DNA of 64,000 nt from Clostridia bacterium (GCA_003249225.1 QKJQ01000033.1:62001-126000), one strand, 5' to 3'; counted from the stretch's first letter, positions 45,567-54,767 are shown. Made by a program: numbers and translations. Notes: generated by a model not told the origin, from the sequence alone.

Positions 45567-47681
45567 CTAATCCTTCCAGTAAAGTTCTATGGTGTCCTTC
45601 TCTCCAATCGCTGTTGTAAATTCAGCGTCTTCACCATTCACTTTTATAACTACACCAGAACCTCTCATCTGGGTAACATCAAAATCATAGAAATCAAGAA
45701 TATCTACCACAACATAATTTGACTTTCCAACAAGTACAACAATGCTTCCATTCACAGTAACAGTTACTGTACTGTTTGTCTTAGCCTGTCCTTTTTCATC
45801 TTCCCCAAGATGATTTTTTGTTATGCTGTCGGATTTTGCTTCCTTTTTACTATAATCATTTGACAACTCTATTTTTTCAGCTGTTTCTGTTTCATATTCA
45901 TCTGCTTCACCAACCACAGAAAAAGTATCTTTTAATGAAAACTCAAGTGTGAAGTTTTCATAAACCTTATCCGTTAGCAATGCTCTTGTACCATTCAGAT
46001 AGATATTCCCCGGAGGATCGAGGTCTATATACTCCAAAAGTCTTTCTACGGTATAATAATTTAAAAATGTTATTGTATCCTGATCTTGAATCTGATAGTA
46101 CTCATTTACATATTCCTGATTGACCTCAATCAGTACAGGACAGGTAATCTTTTTCTGATTTATCTTAAACTGGATTGCTTTGTTCTTATTACGAATCAGT
46201 TCACCAACTGTCAGCTTTGCAGGTTCTCCAACTGAGGATTCTTTGATTTTAATTGAATCGTGCTGAATGATTGGCCGGTTTATCGGAACTGGTTCCCCAT
46301 TTAGCAGAATCTGTGCGGGTTCACCCAGTTCACCGCGAAGCATTCTTCTCTCACCGTCTAAGGTATAATTCAAAGCTTTTCCACGTCGTGCAAACAGTTT
46401 TTCGTTTGGAAATCCATACTTTAACGCAGCATCTACAATGGTCAGACTGCCATTATCGTATAATTTAATTCTTTCTTCATTGACATATACAAAAATCAAA
46501 TTGTTCTTTTGTTCATAATAATTCAAACAAATGCCAATTGGTGTGACCAGTGTCGAGTCTTTTTTAATATCTTCCTGCAAAAAACGTATGGAGCCGAGAA
46601 CTTCTTCTCCGCGCAAAGCCACACGTTCCTTAGGCAACTTAAGCTGCCTGGCCAGTTCCGGTAAAAAACTTTTGAATTTGCCACCGCCTCCCACAACAAA
46701 TACAGCGCTTACACTTTTCCCGCCATTAAGTTCTATGATCTGTCTGGCAACTTCTGATGTAATGTGTTCGATTACCGGCTGAGTTTCTTCAAAAATCATC
46801 TGGGATGAAACTTTATTCTTACAATTTAGAATGTCCTTGTATGTTATTTCTTTCTTTTTTCCAGAAGAAAGCTTCATTGTTTCGGCTGTCTGAAAATCAA
46901 CCAGATGGCAGTTCATGATTTTTTCTGTGATGGCATCACCGGCACACGGGAACATGCCGTAAGCAATAATGCTGCCGTCCTTTGTTACTGATATATCTGA
47001 AGTTCCGGCGCCAACATCCACAAGTGCAATGTTGAGCATTCTGAACTTTTCAGGTATTGCTACATTTATAGCAGCGATTGGTTCCAACGTCATGTTTGAC
47101 ACTGTAAGTCCTGCTTTTTCAATCGAAGCATATAACCCATCAACGACACCCTGCGGTAAAAATGTCGCTATAACGTCAGCCGAAATGCTTCTGCCTCTGT
47201 GACCGTCAAGCACCAGAATGGGATACTGATCAAGATAGTAATGCATTACGGTATGTCCGACACAATGGAATATTGTTTTATTATTGTTATCGCTGTAAAT
47301 TTCTCCATATGCTTTTTCAATTCCACCAGCAATCAGTGTCGTTATATGTTCCTGTCTTACTGTTGTCTCTTCATCAAATGAAAGGCTGCAGTTTACATGA
47401 ACCGTTCGAAGAACCCTTCCGGCTGCGGCGATACAGACTTCAGAAAGCTTTAAGCCAAGCTGCAGTTCCAGTTCTTTTTTTACCTGGATAATTGTCTCGG
47501 CCACTTTTTCAATATCATGTACCTGTCCGTCCATAACTGCTCTTGTATCATGAAATCTTGCGTACTGTGCTACAACAGTAAAATCATACTCATTACTTTT
47601 ATAACCAACCGTTCCTACAATACTTCTTGTACCGATATCAAGTCCAAAAACAAGATTATCCGGCAAATTTGTTGACAACAT
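45567..47681 (-). CDS. Long FtsA-like (actin-fold) protein with C-terminal beta-grasp-like modules
   Basis: 704 residues from ATG 47681 (AGGAGG upstream); ordinary FtsA is about 420. The first half is an FtsA/PilM-type ATPase: NLVFGLDIGTRSIVGTVGY, VDVGAGTSDISVTKDG and VFVVGGGGKFKSFLPELARQ. The second half, beyond about residue 400, has several short beta-rich modules resembling small ubiquitin-like or S4-like folds, the last beginning TVTVNGSIVVLVGKSNYVVVD in part. It is not beside ftsZ or other division genes. Related long FtsA-domain proteins occur in Lachnospiraceae, to my recollection. Division, shape or pilus-assembly scaffolding are all possible. Confidence 0.8.
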   Translation of the reverse strand: MLSTNLPDNLVFGLDIGTRSIVGTVGYKSNEYDFTVVAQYARFHDTRAVMDGQVHDIEKVAETIIQVKKELELQLGLKLSEVCIAAAGRVLRTVHVNCSLSFDEETTVRQEHITTLIAGGIEKAYGEIYSDNNNKTIFHCVGHTVMHYYLDQYPILVLDGHRGRSISADVIATFLPQGVVDGLYASIEKAGLTVSNMTLEPIAAINVAIPEKFRMLNIALVDVGAGTSDISVTKDGSIIAYGMFPCAGDAITEKIMNCHLVDFQTAETMKLSSGKKKEITYKDILNCKNKVSSQMIFEETQPVIEHITSEVARQIIELNGGKSVSAVFVVGGGGKFKSFLPELARQLKLPKERVALRGEEVLGSIRFLQEDIKKDSTLVTPIGICLNYYEQKNNLIFVYVNEERIKLYDNGSLTIVDAALKYGFPNEKLFARRGKALNYTLDGERRMLRGELGEPAQILLNGEPVPINRPIIQHDSIKIKESSVGEPAKLTVGELIRNKNKAIQFKINQKKITCPVLIEVNQEYVNEYYQIQDQDTITFLNYYTVERLLEYIDLDPPGNIYLNGTRALLTDKVYENFTLEFSLKDTFSVVGEADEYETETAEKIELSNDYSKKEAKSDSITKNHLGEDEKGQAKTNSTVTVTVNGSIVVLVGKSNYVVVDILDFYDFDVTQMRGSGVVIKVNGEDAEFTTAIGEKDTIELYWKD

Positions 47682-47747
47682 GGTGTTCCCCCTCCTGCAA
47701 CTTGGTAACATAACATTTTTCACTAGCTTCTTGCCCAATTGTTAGTA

Positions 47748-48413
47748 TCATACCATATCAAATGTGTGATTTCCAGTATTGGAAGAATCTTTCAAAAGAT
47801 TTTCAATATTTTGGCAGATCAGTCGGTCAAGCTCTTTCTGGTCTGTATCCGTATCGTTTGGAATTCTTTTGTCTGTATTCGCTTCGAACATAGTAGCATC
47901 GGCTTGATTTCCAATAATTGCATCTATTTCAGACTCTTGCATGGCTCTGCTTTTTACTAATCTTTTTTTTCTGGTATCAACAGAAGCATAGATATACCAT
48001 ACTTCATCACAGAATTTTTTATATCCCGCTTCTGTAAGCATAGCTGATTCTAATAAAATAATCTTATACCTTCCACTTTGTTTCGCTTCTTTTATCATCT
48101 TTTCGACTTCTGTCATGACCGGCGGATGCGTGATCTTGTTCAGTCTTAACAGAGCATCCGGATCATGAAACACAATGGCTGCAAGCTTTTTCCTGTCAAT
48201 CTCTTGTTTATCGTCAAGAATCTCTTTACCGAACGCATTTAAAACATTTTGATAGGAGCATCCCTCCCGACTCATCTGTTCTTTCGCTATGGCATCTGCA
48301 TGAATAAACAATGCCTTGTACAAAGAACAGATACGTTCAATGACAAATGATTTGCCACTGCCGATTCCACCAGTTATACCAATTACTACAGCTGTAGATA
48401 ACATTTTCTTCAT
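47748..48413 (-). CDS. coaE: Dephospho-CoA kinase
   Basis: Last step of coenzyme A synthesis. 221 residues from ATG 48413, which has GAGGT five bases upstream; the longer frame to 48482 lacks a site. P-loop GITGGIGSGKSFVIERI near residue 10 and HPPVMTEVEK, with the conserved DADAIA-like HADAIAKEQM. The C-terminal 25 residues are variable. It lies between polA and the FtsA-like gene. Confidence 0.95.
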   Translation of the reverse strand: MKKMLSTAVVIGITGGIGSGKSFVIERICSLYKALFIHADAIAKEQMSREGCSYQNVLNAFGKEILDDKQEIDRKKLAAIVFHDPDALLRLNKITHPPVMTEVEKMIKEAKQSGRYKIILLESAMLTEAGYKKFCDEVWYIYASVDTRKKRLVKSRAMQESEIDAIIGNQADATMFEANTDKRIPNDTDTDQKELDRLICQNIENLLKDSSNTGNHTFDMV

Positions 48414-48569
48414 GATTACCTCGATTTCTGCATGATTGAAAGAATTTCCTTCAACCTCAAAATCCATTCCTGTTTTTACCATATCTCTTTATAACGGTTT
48501 ATATTCATATTGATTATATTTGCCATTTTTTTGTTCAGACCGTTTGTTTAATCAGGCTTTATAAACCTG

Positions 48570-51356
48570 TTATTTTGCTTCATACCAGTTCTTCCCCTGT
48601 TTTACATCAACTTCGAGCGGAACCGCCATACTGGCAGCGTGGAACATTTCATCCCATAAGATTTCTTTTACTTTATCTTTTTCCTCTTCTTTTGTTTCAA
48701 TCAGAAGTTCATCATGGATCTGAAGCAAAAGTCTGGATTCCATCTTTTCTTTTTTCAATCGCTCATTAACGCGTATCATGGCTATCTTGATTATATCGGC
48801 AGCAGTCCCCTGAATAGGAGAATTCATGGCGCATCGTTCACCGAAATTACGCTGCATGAAGTTCGTTGATGACAATTCGGGAATTGGTCTTCTTCTGTGG
48901 TAAATCGTCTCGACATAACCATGTTCCCGCCCAAATTCAACAAGAGAATCAAGAAAATTCTTTACTTTCGGGTATGTATCAAAATATTGTTTTATGTACT
49001 TGTCTGCTTCTTTTCTTGAAATATTCAATCCCTGTCCGAGTCCAAACGAACTAATACCGTAAATAATGCCGAAATTAACTGCCTTTGCATTACTTCTCTG
49101 TTGTGGGGTCACTTCATCAAATGGCGTATGAAACACCTGGGACGCCGTTGTTCTATGAATATCCTGTGCCTGTTTGTAGGCGTTGATCAGACTTTCATCT
49201 CCTGACATATGTGCAAGAATTCGAAGTTCGATCTGTGAATAATCAGCATCGACGAACAGGTATCCTTCTTTTGGAATAAATACTTTTCTTATCTTGCGTC
49301 CTAATTCCATACGAATCGGTATGTTCTGCAGATTAGGTTCCGTACTACTTAATCGTCCGGTCGCAGCAACCGTCTGACAGAACTTACAGTGTATTCTTCC
49401 ATCTTCCTGAATTGTCTGCCGTAACCCTTCCACATACGTCGATTTTAATTTTGCAAGTTGTCTGTATTCCAGAATTTTTTCAACAACAGGTGCTTCTTCC
49501 TTCAGCTTCTCTAGTACATCTACAGATGTAGAATAACCTGTTTTTGTTTTCTTTCCAAAGGGAAGCTTCATCTTTTCGAACAAAATTACGCCAAGTTGTT
49601 TTGGTGAATTTAAGTTGAATTCTTCTCCGACTTCTTCGTAAATCTCTTTTTCAATTCTTGCAATTCCAATGTCAAGCTCTTTTCCAAAAGCGACCAAATC
49701 CTCTTGATTTATAAGAATACCTCTGGTTTCCATATCATAAAGAGTCTCAACTAGCGGCATCTCAATTGTCCTGAAAAGTTCCAGCATGTTACTTTCTTTT
49801 AGACGTTTCTCAAGTTCAACTGCCATCAAGTATGCAATTCTGGATTCATATATATGGCTGTCTTCACCCATTGACAGGAATTCGCCAAGGTAGTTCTGTG
49901 AAAGTGTCTGACAGCTGTAATCACTTTGCAGCGGATCAATCAGATATGCCGCAACAGTAACATCAAAGTAATGATCCATTTCTTTTTTAGGAAGAATGCC
50001 TAATTTTTCTTTCAAATCAAAAACGGATACATTGATACCATATTCTATAAGAGATGCAACCTGCTGCATAAAGAATGCTGTTGTTATGAAACCCTCGTGA
50101 TGGATTACCGCCGTAACATCACTTTTCCATGTCAGAACGGTTCCCGTAATCGATCCCTCTTCCATAATGAAAGACAGCCCGAGATATTTTTGAACCGCTT
50201 CTTTCTTTATCGTATTTATAAGTTTTTCCACCGAGGGAAGATTATTAATAATATCAAGCTGGAAACTATCATGCTTCTCCTGTTTTTCTTTAGCAAAGGA
50301 CAGATTCAATGATTTGAATTCTAATTCTTTGAAAATCTCTGCAGCATTTTTCTCATTAATATCTACTTCAAGCGATTCAAGTGTAACATCGGAGAGATCA
50401 ATATCCTTTTTAATTGTGGCCAGCAGTGTACTAATTCTAGCGGCATGTTCGCCTACAAAATCGTCTTCACTGCTATCCGTAAGATATTTTATTGGTGAAC
50501 GCTTGATACCAAGCTCATTCTTCCAGAATTCTGTAAGCTGGTCTATACCTTCATTTTCTGCCTTATGAATTACTTCGTACAGACGGTCCACACTTTCATA
50601 TTCACCAATCAGTGCGGTTGCTGTCTTATCACCGATTCCTGGTACACCTTTTATGTTATCGGATGGATCTCCCTGCAGTCCTTTTAATGAATTTACCGAA
50701 GCTGGCCATACACCGAATTCTTTTTTTACCAGATCAGGGGTAAACAAAAAAGTACGTTCCGGAACATTCATCTGATTCGGATCGATTTTATACTTTTCAT
50801 ACAATTCATCCGTCTTTTTTGCGGTTGCATGGATGAGCCACAAATTCGTATTCTCCGTCACCAGCTGTAGATAATCATTATCTTTTGTCATAATACGTAC
50901 CGGGATGTTATGTTCGAACTTGCTTGCAAGGGAGCCGCTGAAATCATCTGCTTCGTAGCGTTCATCCATAAATTGTTTTACGTTCATGCTTTTTAAGACC
51001 TGCTGACAAAGTGAGAACTGATCACTTAATGGAAGCAGCAGTTCACTTCTGTGTGCCTTGTATTCCGGGTAGATCTCCCTGCGGAAGGTATCTCTCGAAA
51101 CATCCCATGTAATTGCGAGATATTTAGGCTGTTGTTCTTTCAGTATTTTTATCAGGGTACGTAAAAAACCATACACAGCATTTGTATAGATTCCCTTTGA
51201 AGTCTGCATGATTTTATGAAAATAACGTTCCTTTTCCTCCTGTGTCTTTGCAAACACGATTTCTCTTGGCAGATTCCCGAAAAACTGTGTAGACAGAAGG
51301 CTGGACCCATCTATGATCAGTAAAAAATCATTTGTTTTATCTATATTTTTTTCCAT
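48570..51356 (-). CDS. polA: DNA polymerase I
   Basis: Gap filling and Okazaki fragment processing. 928 residues: N-terminal 5'-3' nuclease domain with conserved acids (IDGSS, ITWDVSRDTFR, YEADDFSG, MTKDNDYLQL, GDPSDNIKGVPGIGDKTA) and an insert near residues 25-55; a middle 3'-5' exonuclease-like domain that lacks the DxE exonuclease motif, so proofreading is probably lost; and the polymerase with motif A DADYSQIELRILAHMSGD, motif B NAKAVNFGIIYG and motif C QIHDELLIE. ATG 51356 has GGGGGT upstream. It starts 10 bases after the zf-HC2 gene. Confidence 0.97.
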   Translation of the reverse strand: MEKNIDKTNDFLLIIDGSSLLSTQFFGNLPREIVFAKTQEEKERYFHKIMQTSKGIYTNAVYGFLRTLIKILKEQQPKYLAITWDVSRDTFRREIYPEYKAHRSELLLPLSDQFSLCQQVLKSMNVKQFMDERYEADDFSGSLASKFEHNIPVRIMTKDNDYLQLVTENTNLWLIHATAKKTDELYEKYKIDPNQMNVPERTFLFTPDLVKKEFGVWPASVNSLKGLQGDPSDNIKGVPGIGDKTATALIGEYESVDRLYEVIHKAENEGIDQLTEFWKNELGIKRSPIKYLTDSSEDDFVGEHAARISTLLATIKKDIDLSDVTLESLEVDINEKNAAEIFKELEFKSLNLSFAKEKQEKHDSFQLDIINNLPSVEKLINTIKKEAVQKYLGLSFIMEEGSITGTVLTWKSDVTAVIHHEGFITTAFFMQQVASLIEYGINVSVFDLKEKLGILPKKEMDHYFDVTVAAYLIDPLQSDYSCQTLSQNYLGEFLSMGEDSHIYESRIAYLMAVELEKRLKESNMLELFRTIEMPLVETLYDMETRGILINQEDLVAFGKELDIGIARIEKEIYEEVGEEFNLNSPKQLGVILFEKMKLPFGKKTKTGYSTSVDVLEKLKEEAPVVEKILEYRQLAKLKSTYVEGLRQTIQEDGRIHCKFCQTVAATGRLSSTEPNLQNIPIRMELGRKIRKVFIPKEGYLFVDADYSQIELRILAHMSGDESLINAYKQAQDIHRTTASQVFHTPFDEVTPQQRSNAKAVNFGIIYGISSFGLGQGLNISRKEADKYIKQYFDTYPKVKNFLDSLVEFGREHGYVETIYHRRRPIPELSSTNFMQRNFGERCAMNSPIQGTAADIIKIAMIRVNERLKKEKMESRLLLQIHDELLIETKEEEKDKVKEILWDEMFHAASMAVPLEVDVKQGKNWYEAK

Positions 51357-51366
51357 AATACCCCCA

Positions 51367-51696
51367 TTAGTTAAATATTTTCAGACCGATTAAAATTCCT
51401 ATTGCCAGTATCTCAAGAATCAGAAAAAATCGTTTTCTATAAAATGCAAACTTACGATGCTTGTAATTTTCGACCTCTTCTTCCAGTTTGTTTTGAAGTT
51501 CCTGAATGTAATTATCTGAGATACCGGCCTCTTCATTCAACTGCTTTGTCGCCATTGTCACGCAATAATTGAACTCAAGTTCGTCCATACATATCTCACA
51601 ATGATTAACATGTGAAATAAATGGAAGTATAACATCATCTTCCACTTTTCCAAGTATAAAATCCGGTATTCTGCTCTGTGCTTCATTACAATTCAT
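51367..51696 (-). CDS. Orphan zf-HC2 (anti-sigma-like) membrane protein
   Basis: 109 residues from ATG 51696, chosen because GGAG precedes it and homology begins at MNCNEAQSRIP; an ATG at 51720 is possible. It has the zinc anti-sigma pattern C-x(n)-HVNHCEIC in residues 3-40, a coiled middle and a single C-terminal membrane helix (FFLILEILAIGILIGL). Such proteins usually hold an ECF sigma factor and are encoded beside it; no sigma gene is present here. It heads the polA-coaE-FtsA-like operon, so it may act in that pathway or control a distant sigma factor. Confidence 0.75.
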   Translation of the reverse strand: MNCNEAQSRIPDFILGKVEDDVILPFISHVNHCEICMDELEFNYCVTMATKQLNEEAGISDNYIQELQNKLEEEVENYKHRKFAFYRKRFFLILEILAIGILIGLKIFN

Positions 51697-51723
51697 GTTC
51701 CGCTCCAAAAGTTTATTCAATTT

Positions 51724-51752
51724 AGTATACCATAAGTTACTTCATATGACAC
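51724..51752 (-). promoter_or_regulatory. Putative promoter of the zf-HC2-polA operon
   Basis: On the minus strand a good -10 TATACT (51724-51729) has a weak -35 GTGTCA (51747-51752) at 17-base spacing, 28 bases upstream of the start codon. Confidence 0.45.
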
Positions 51753-51841
51753 CATTTTCATCACAATATTTGTATTCAATAAGTAGCATTCTTGAATTGT
51801 CTTAGTTTTACGGAAAATAGTGAACATTTTTAAAATATATC

Positions 51842-51870
51842 TTGCATTGATATTCGAACTATGATAGAAT
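51842..51870 (+). promoter_or_regulatory. Promoter of the tRNA-Leu gene
   Basis: TTGCAT (51842-51847) and TAGAAT (51865-51870) are separated by 17 bases, with the tRNA starting 12 bases after the -10 box. Confidence 0.8.
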
Positions 51871-51882
51871 ATTTTTCGTTAA

Positions 51883-51965
51883 GCGGATGTGGCGGAATGG
51901 CAGACGCAGCAGACTCAAAATCTGCCAGGTTCACACCTGTGAGGGTTCGAGTCCCTCCATCCGCA
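51883..51965 (+). tRNA. tRNA-Leu(CAA)
   Basis: A complete class II cloverleaf. The acceptor arms GCGGATG/CATCCGC match perfectly and are followed by discriminator A. The anticodon stem GCAGA/TCTGC encloses the loop CTCAAAA, giving anticodon CAA (reads UUG). The variable arm is extended (CAGGTTCACACCTG) as in leucine tRNAs, and the T-arm contains GGTTCGAGTCC. No CCA is encoded. The only RNA gene of this class in the window, with its own promoter and terminator. Confidence 0.97.
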
Positions 51966-51970
51966 TCATA

Positions 51971-52010
51971 AAAAGATATGAGGATCTTAGGATACTCATA
52001 TCTTTTTTAT
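51971..52010. terminator. Bidirectional terminator between tRNA-Leu and the convergent membrane-protein gene
   Basis: A perfect 12-bp stem AAAAGATATGAG/CTCATATCTTTT with a 12-base loop is flanked by T-runs on both strands, so it can end the plus-strand tRNA and the minus-strand gene whose stop is at 52011. Confidence 0.9.
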
Positions 52011-52739
52011 TTAGAATCGTTTGTATTTATTCGCCTGATGAATATCCTGAACAAATCTTTGTGCATCTTCAATATACTCCGAAGGGACCGGGATGTTGAG
52101 GACATGGTTCTGCACTCCATATCTTTGTCTTATAAAATATGATACCTCGATAAAAATAGCGTCATCGATCTGTACTGTTCTAACATTACGGAACCGATTT
52201 TTCCACCGGACATACTCTCCCATGACCCAGGCATCGTATATGCCCACATAAACTTCCGGTACGGATTTTCCCATTCTCTTTCTGGCGGCAATCGGTGAAA
52301 AATAGGCAGCCAGAGAGACAATCACCAGAATGGCAAGCATCATTTCGGTGAACATGAGTGCTTCTTCTGTATCGTCAAACGCAAAGATATCAAACAAAAC
52401 AATGAAAAGAACAAAAAACAACGAAATAATCAACAAAATAGATTTATTTCTTTTTTTCTGTTCCGTTATGATCTTTTCAGATTTATCTTCCTTTTCATAT
52501 TCCGAAAAAATCCAATGCGCCAGAATGTTTTTTTCCTTAAAAATGTCTTCTATACGTCTTGCATCCCGTATAAATATGAAAAAACATATAAAGAAGGTGA
52601 GAAATATCATAAGGCCAACCATAATCATCCAGTAATGATTATAATCATCCCTGATCACTCCATAGATAATCATAAAAATTCCAACTACACATAGTATAAC
52701 AGATGCAATTACCCAGCGTTTCATCCTGTTTATTCTCAT
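52011..52739 (-). CDS. Membrane protein of unknown function
   Basis: 242 residues; I do not recognise the family. Four hydrophobic segments arranged as two pairs: about 8-28 and 36-57, then 98-118 and 130-150. Between them is a charged stretch (RRIEDIFKEK...KKRN) and after them a soluble C-terminal domain of about 85 residues ending ANKYKRF, with YVGIYDAWVMGEYVRW. ATG 52739 has AGGAG at good spacing. It lies 34 bases after pilT ends on the same strand and could be co-transcribed with it, though nothing ties it to pili. Confidence 0.8.
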   Translation of the reverse strand: MRINRMKRWVIASVILCVVGIFMIIYGVIRDDYNHYWMIMVGLMIFLTFFICFFIFIRDARRIEDIFKEKNILAHWIFSEYEKEDKSEKIITEQKKRNKSILLIISLFFVLFIVLFDIFAFDDTEEALMFTEMMLAILVIVSLAAYFSPIAARKRMGKSVPEVYVGIYDAWVMGEYVRWKNRFRNVRTVQIDDAIFIEVSYFIRQRYGVQNHVLNIPVPSEYIEDAQRFVQDIHQANKYKRF

Positions 52740-52772
52740 ACTGTATACTCCTATCTAGGATTTTTATACTTA

Positions 52773-53828
52773 TTAAAATAACTTCTTTTCCAGAATAAAT
52801 GGATCTTGAGCAAAATTAAGAGCATGCTCAGCATCAATCCTTCGTTTGAGATAAAGGTCATAGATAGCATCATCCATTCTCTGCATGCCCATTTTCTTTC
52901 CTGTCTGTAATACATTATCAAGCTGATGGGTCTTTCCTTCACGTATAAGGTTCTTGATCGCCGGAGTAGCATGCATGACTTCAAAAGCCGCTACACGTCC
53001 TATGGTATCCTGCGTTGGTATTAACTGCTGTGAGATTACCGATTCAAGTACAGAAGCCAACTGGATCCTGATCTGTTGCTGCTGGTGTGGCGGAAATACA
53101 TCAATAACACGGTCTATGGTATTGGCCGCACCGATGGTGTGAAGAGTTGAAAATACAAGATGTCCGGTTTCTGCTGCAGTAATTGCAATGGAAATGGTGT
53201 CAAGATCACGCATCTCGCCAACAAGAATAACATCCGGATCTTCACGAAGTGCTGCACGTAATGCCTGTGTATAACCTCCGGTGTCTAACCCGATTTCTCT
53301 CTGGTTTACAACTGCTTTTTTATGATAGTGCAGATATTCAATAGGATCCTCCAGTGTGATAATATGTGAATAGGAAGATTCGTTGATTTCATTGATTAAG
53401 GAAGCCAGCGTTGTTGATTTACCGCATCCGGTAGGCCCTGTAACAAGTACAAGCCCACGTTTTTTTTTGGTAAGTTCAACAATAGAGTCCGGAAGACCGA
53501 TATCAGCTGGTAACGGAATGGTCGTATTAACAAGTCGAATTACTGCTGCATAAGAACCTCTCTGGCGGAACACATTAACGCGATATCTGCCATAACCCGG
53601 TATAGCATAGGCAAAATCCACTTCACCGTGCTGTTTGAATGTTGACATAAACGGTTCCACTAAGATTGTTTCAATTAAAGCTGCCGCTTGATCCGGCATA
53701 AGTTTTGGATAATTCATATCAGTCAGAATACCATTTTTCCGAATCTTTGGTGGTACGCCTACTGTTATATGAAGATCCGAAGCTTTTAATTCTTTTGCTT
53801 CTTCTAACAGTCCTTCAATAGTCAGCAT
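52773..53828 (-). CDS. pilT: PilT-type type IV pilus retraction ATPase (orphan)
   Basis: Hexameric secretion-superfamily ATPase that powers pilus retraction. 351 residues with all the expected motifs: TGPTGCGKSTTLASLINE (Walker A, near 128), TLEDPIEYLHYHK (Asp box), REDPDVILVGEMRD (Walker B) and ETGHLVFSTLHT (His box). ATG 53828 has AAGGA. No pilin, PilB, PilC, PilM or prepilin peptidase gene is in the window, so the rest of the machine must be elsewhere or the protein serves another motor. Twenty-one bases downstream of proB. Confidence 0.93.
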   Translation of the reverse strand: MLTIEGLLEEAKELKASDLHITVGVPPKIRKNGILTDMNYPKLMPDQAAALIETILVEPFMSTFKQHGEVDFAYAIPGYGRYRVNVFRQRGSYAAVIRLVNTTIPLPADIGLPDSIVELTKKKRGLVLVTGPTGCGKSTTLASLINEINESSYSHIITLEDPIEYLHYHKKAVVNQREIGLDTGGYTQALRAALREDPDVILVGEMRDLDTISIAITAAETGHLVFSTLHTIGAANTIDRVIDVFPPHQQQQIRIQLASVLESVISQQLIPTQDTIGRVAAFEVMHATPAIKNLIREGKTHQLDNVLQTGKKMGMQRMDDAIYDLYLKRRIDAEHALNFAQDPFILEKKLF

Positions 53829-53849
53829 AGATCCTTCCTTTCCTTTTGT

Positions 53850-54650
53850 TTATTTTTTTGCTGCAAAAATGGTGCCTACTGGTTTACCATCCAGTATATC
53901 GTATAATTTTTCAGGGGTCTCTCCATTTGTTATTATTACATTGATTCCATTGCTTACGGCTACTTTGGCTGCACTGATCTTGGTAATCATACCGCCGGTT
54001 CCAACACCGCTCAAGGAGTCACCGGCAACCGCTTCAATGGCATCGTCAATGCTTTCTACAACCGGGATAAACCTTGCATCCACATTTTCCTGCGGATTGC
54101 TGTCGTAAAGCCCGTCAATATCGGTCAATATGATAAGGAGATCTGCATGCAGCAGGGATGCCGTTACAGCCGACAGCATATCATTGTCTCCATAAACAAT
54201 CTCATCAATTGCCACGCTGTCGTTTTCATTAATAATAGGAATTATTTTGTATTCAAGCAATGTTTCAAAAGCATTAATGATGTTGCTTCTGAACTTTTCA
54301 TCTTCTGTAATCTCTTTCGTTAAAAGCATCTGCGAAACAACATGTCCATATTGTGCAAAAAGCTTATCATAAATAAACATAAGCTCACATTGTCCGACCG
54401 AAGCCGCTGCCTGACTAAGCCGCACTTCTTTCGGACGTTCTTTCAGTCCCATCTTGGTAACACCCGCTGTTATGGCCCCAGATGTCACGAGAATGATCTC
54501 CTTTCCCTGATTCTTCATATCACTCAGGGTCATGGCAAGTTTATCCATCCTCCGCAGATTTAATTTTCCTGTTTTATGTGTCAGCGTTGATGTGCCGACT
54601 TTTATGACAATACGCTCTGCACTTTTAATACGTTCATAATAGTTTTCCAT
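53850..54650 (-). CDS. proB: Glutamate 5-kinase without PUA domain
   Basis: First step of proline synthesis from glutamate. 266 residues, the kinase domain only; E. coli and B. subtilis forms have an added C-terminal PUA domain of about 100 residues. Motifs: VIKVGTSTLTHKTGKLN at the start, LVTSGAITAGV, NENDSVAIDEIVYGDNDMLS and ILTDIDGLYDSNP, with SGVGTGGMITKISAAKVA in the amino-acid kinase fold. proA is not adjacent. ATG 54650 has GAGGT; the upstream space is shared with the divergent yerC gene. Confidence 0.95.
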   Translation of the reverse strand: MENYYERIKSAERIVIKVGTSTLTHKTGKLNLRRMDKLAMTLSDMKNQGKEIILVTSGAITAGVTKMGLKERPKEVRLSQAAASVGQCELMFIYDKLFAQYGHVVSQMLLTKEITEDEKFRSNIINAFETLLEYKIIPIINENDSVAIDEIVYGDNDMLSAVTASLLHADLLIILTDIDGLYDSNPQENVDARFIPVVESIDDAIEAVAGDSLSGVGTGGMITKISAAKVAVSNGINVIITNGETPEKLYDILDGKPVGTIFAAKK

Positions 54651-54767
54651 AATTTACCTCACAATAATGTGTTCTATTTAATTTTAACAATTCCATAAAA
54701 ATAATCAAGTAAAATTCCACACTTTGCAAATATTTTCAAATATGTTTACCATTTTTCTTCATTCTTC

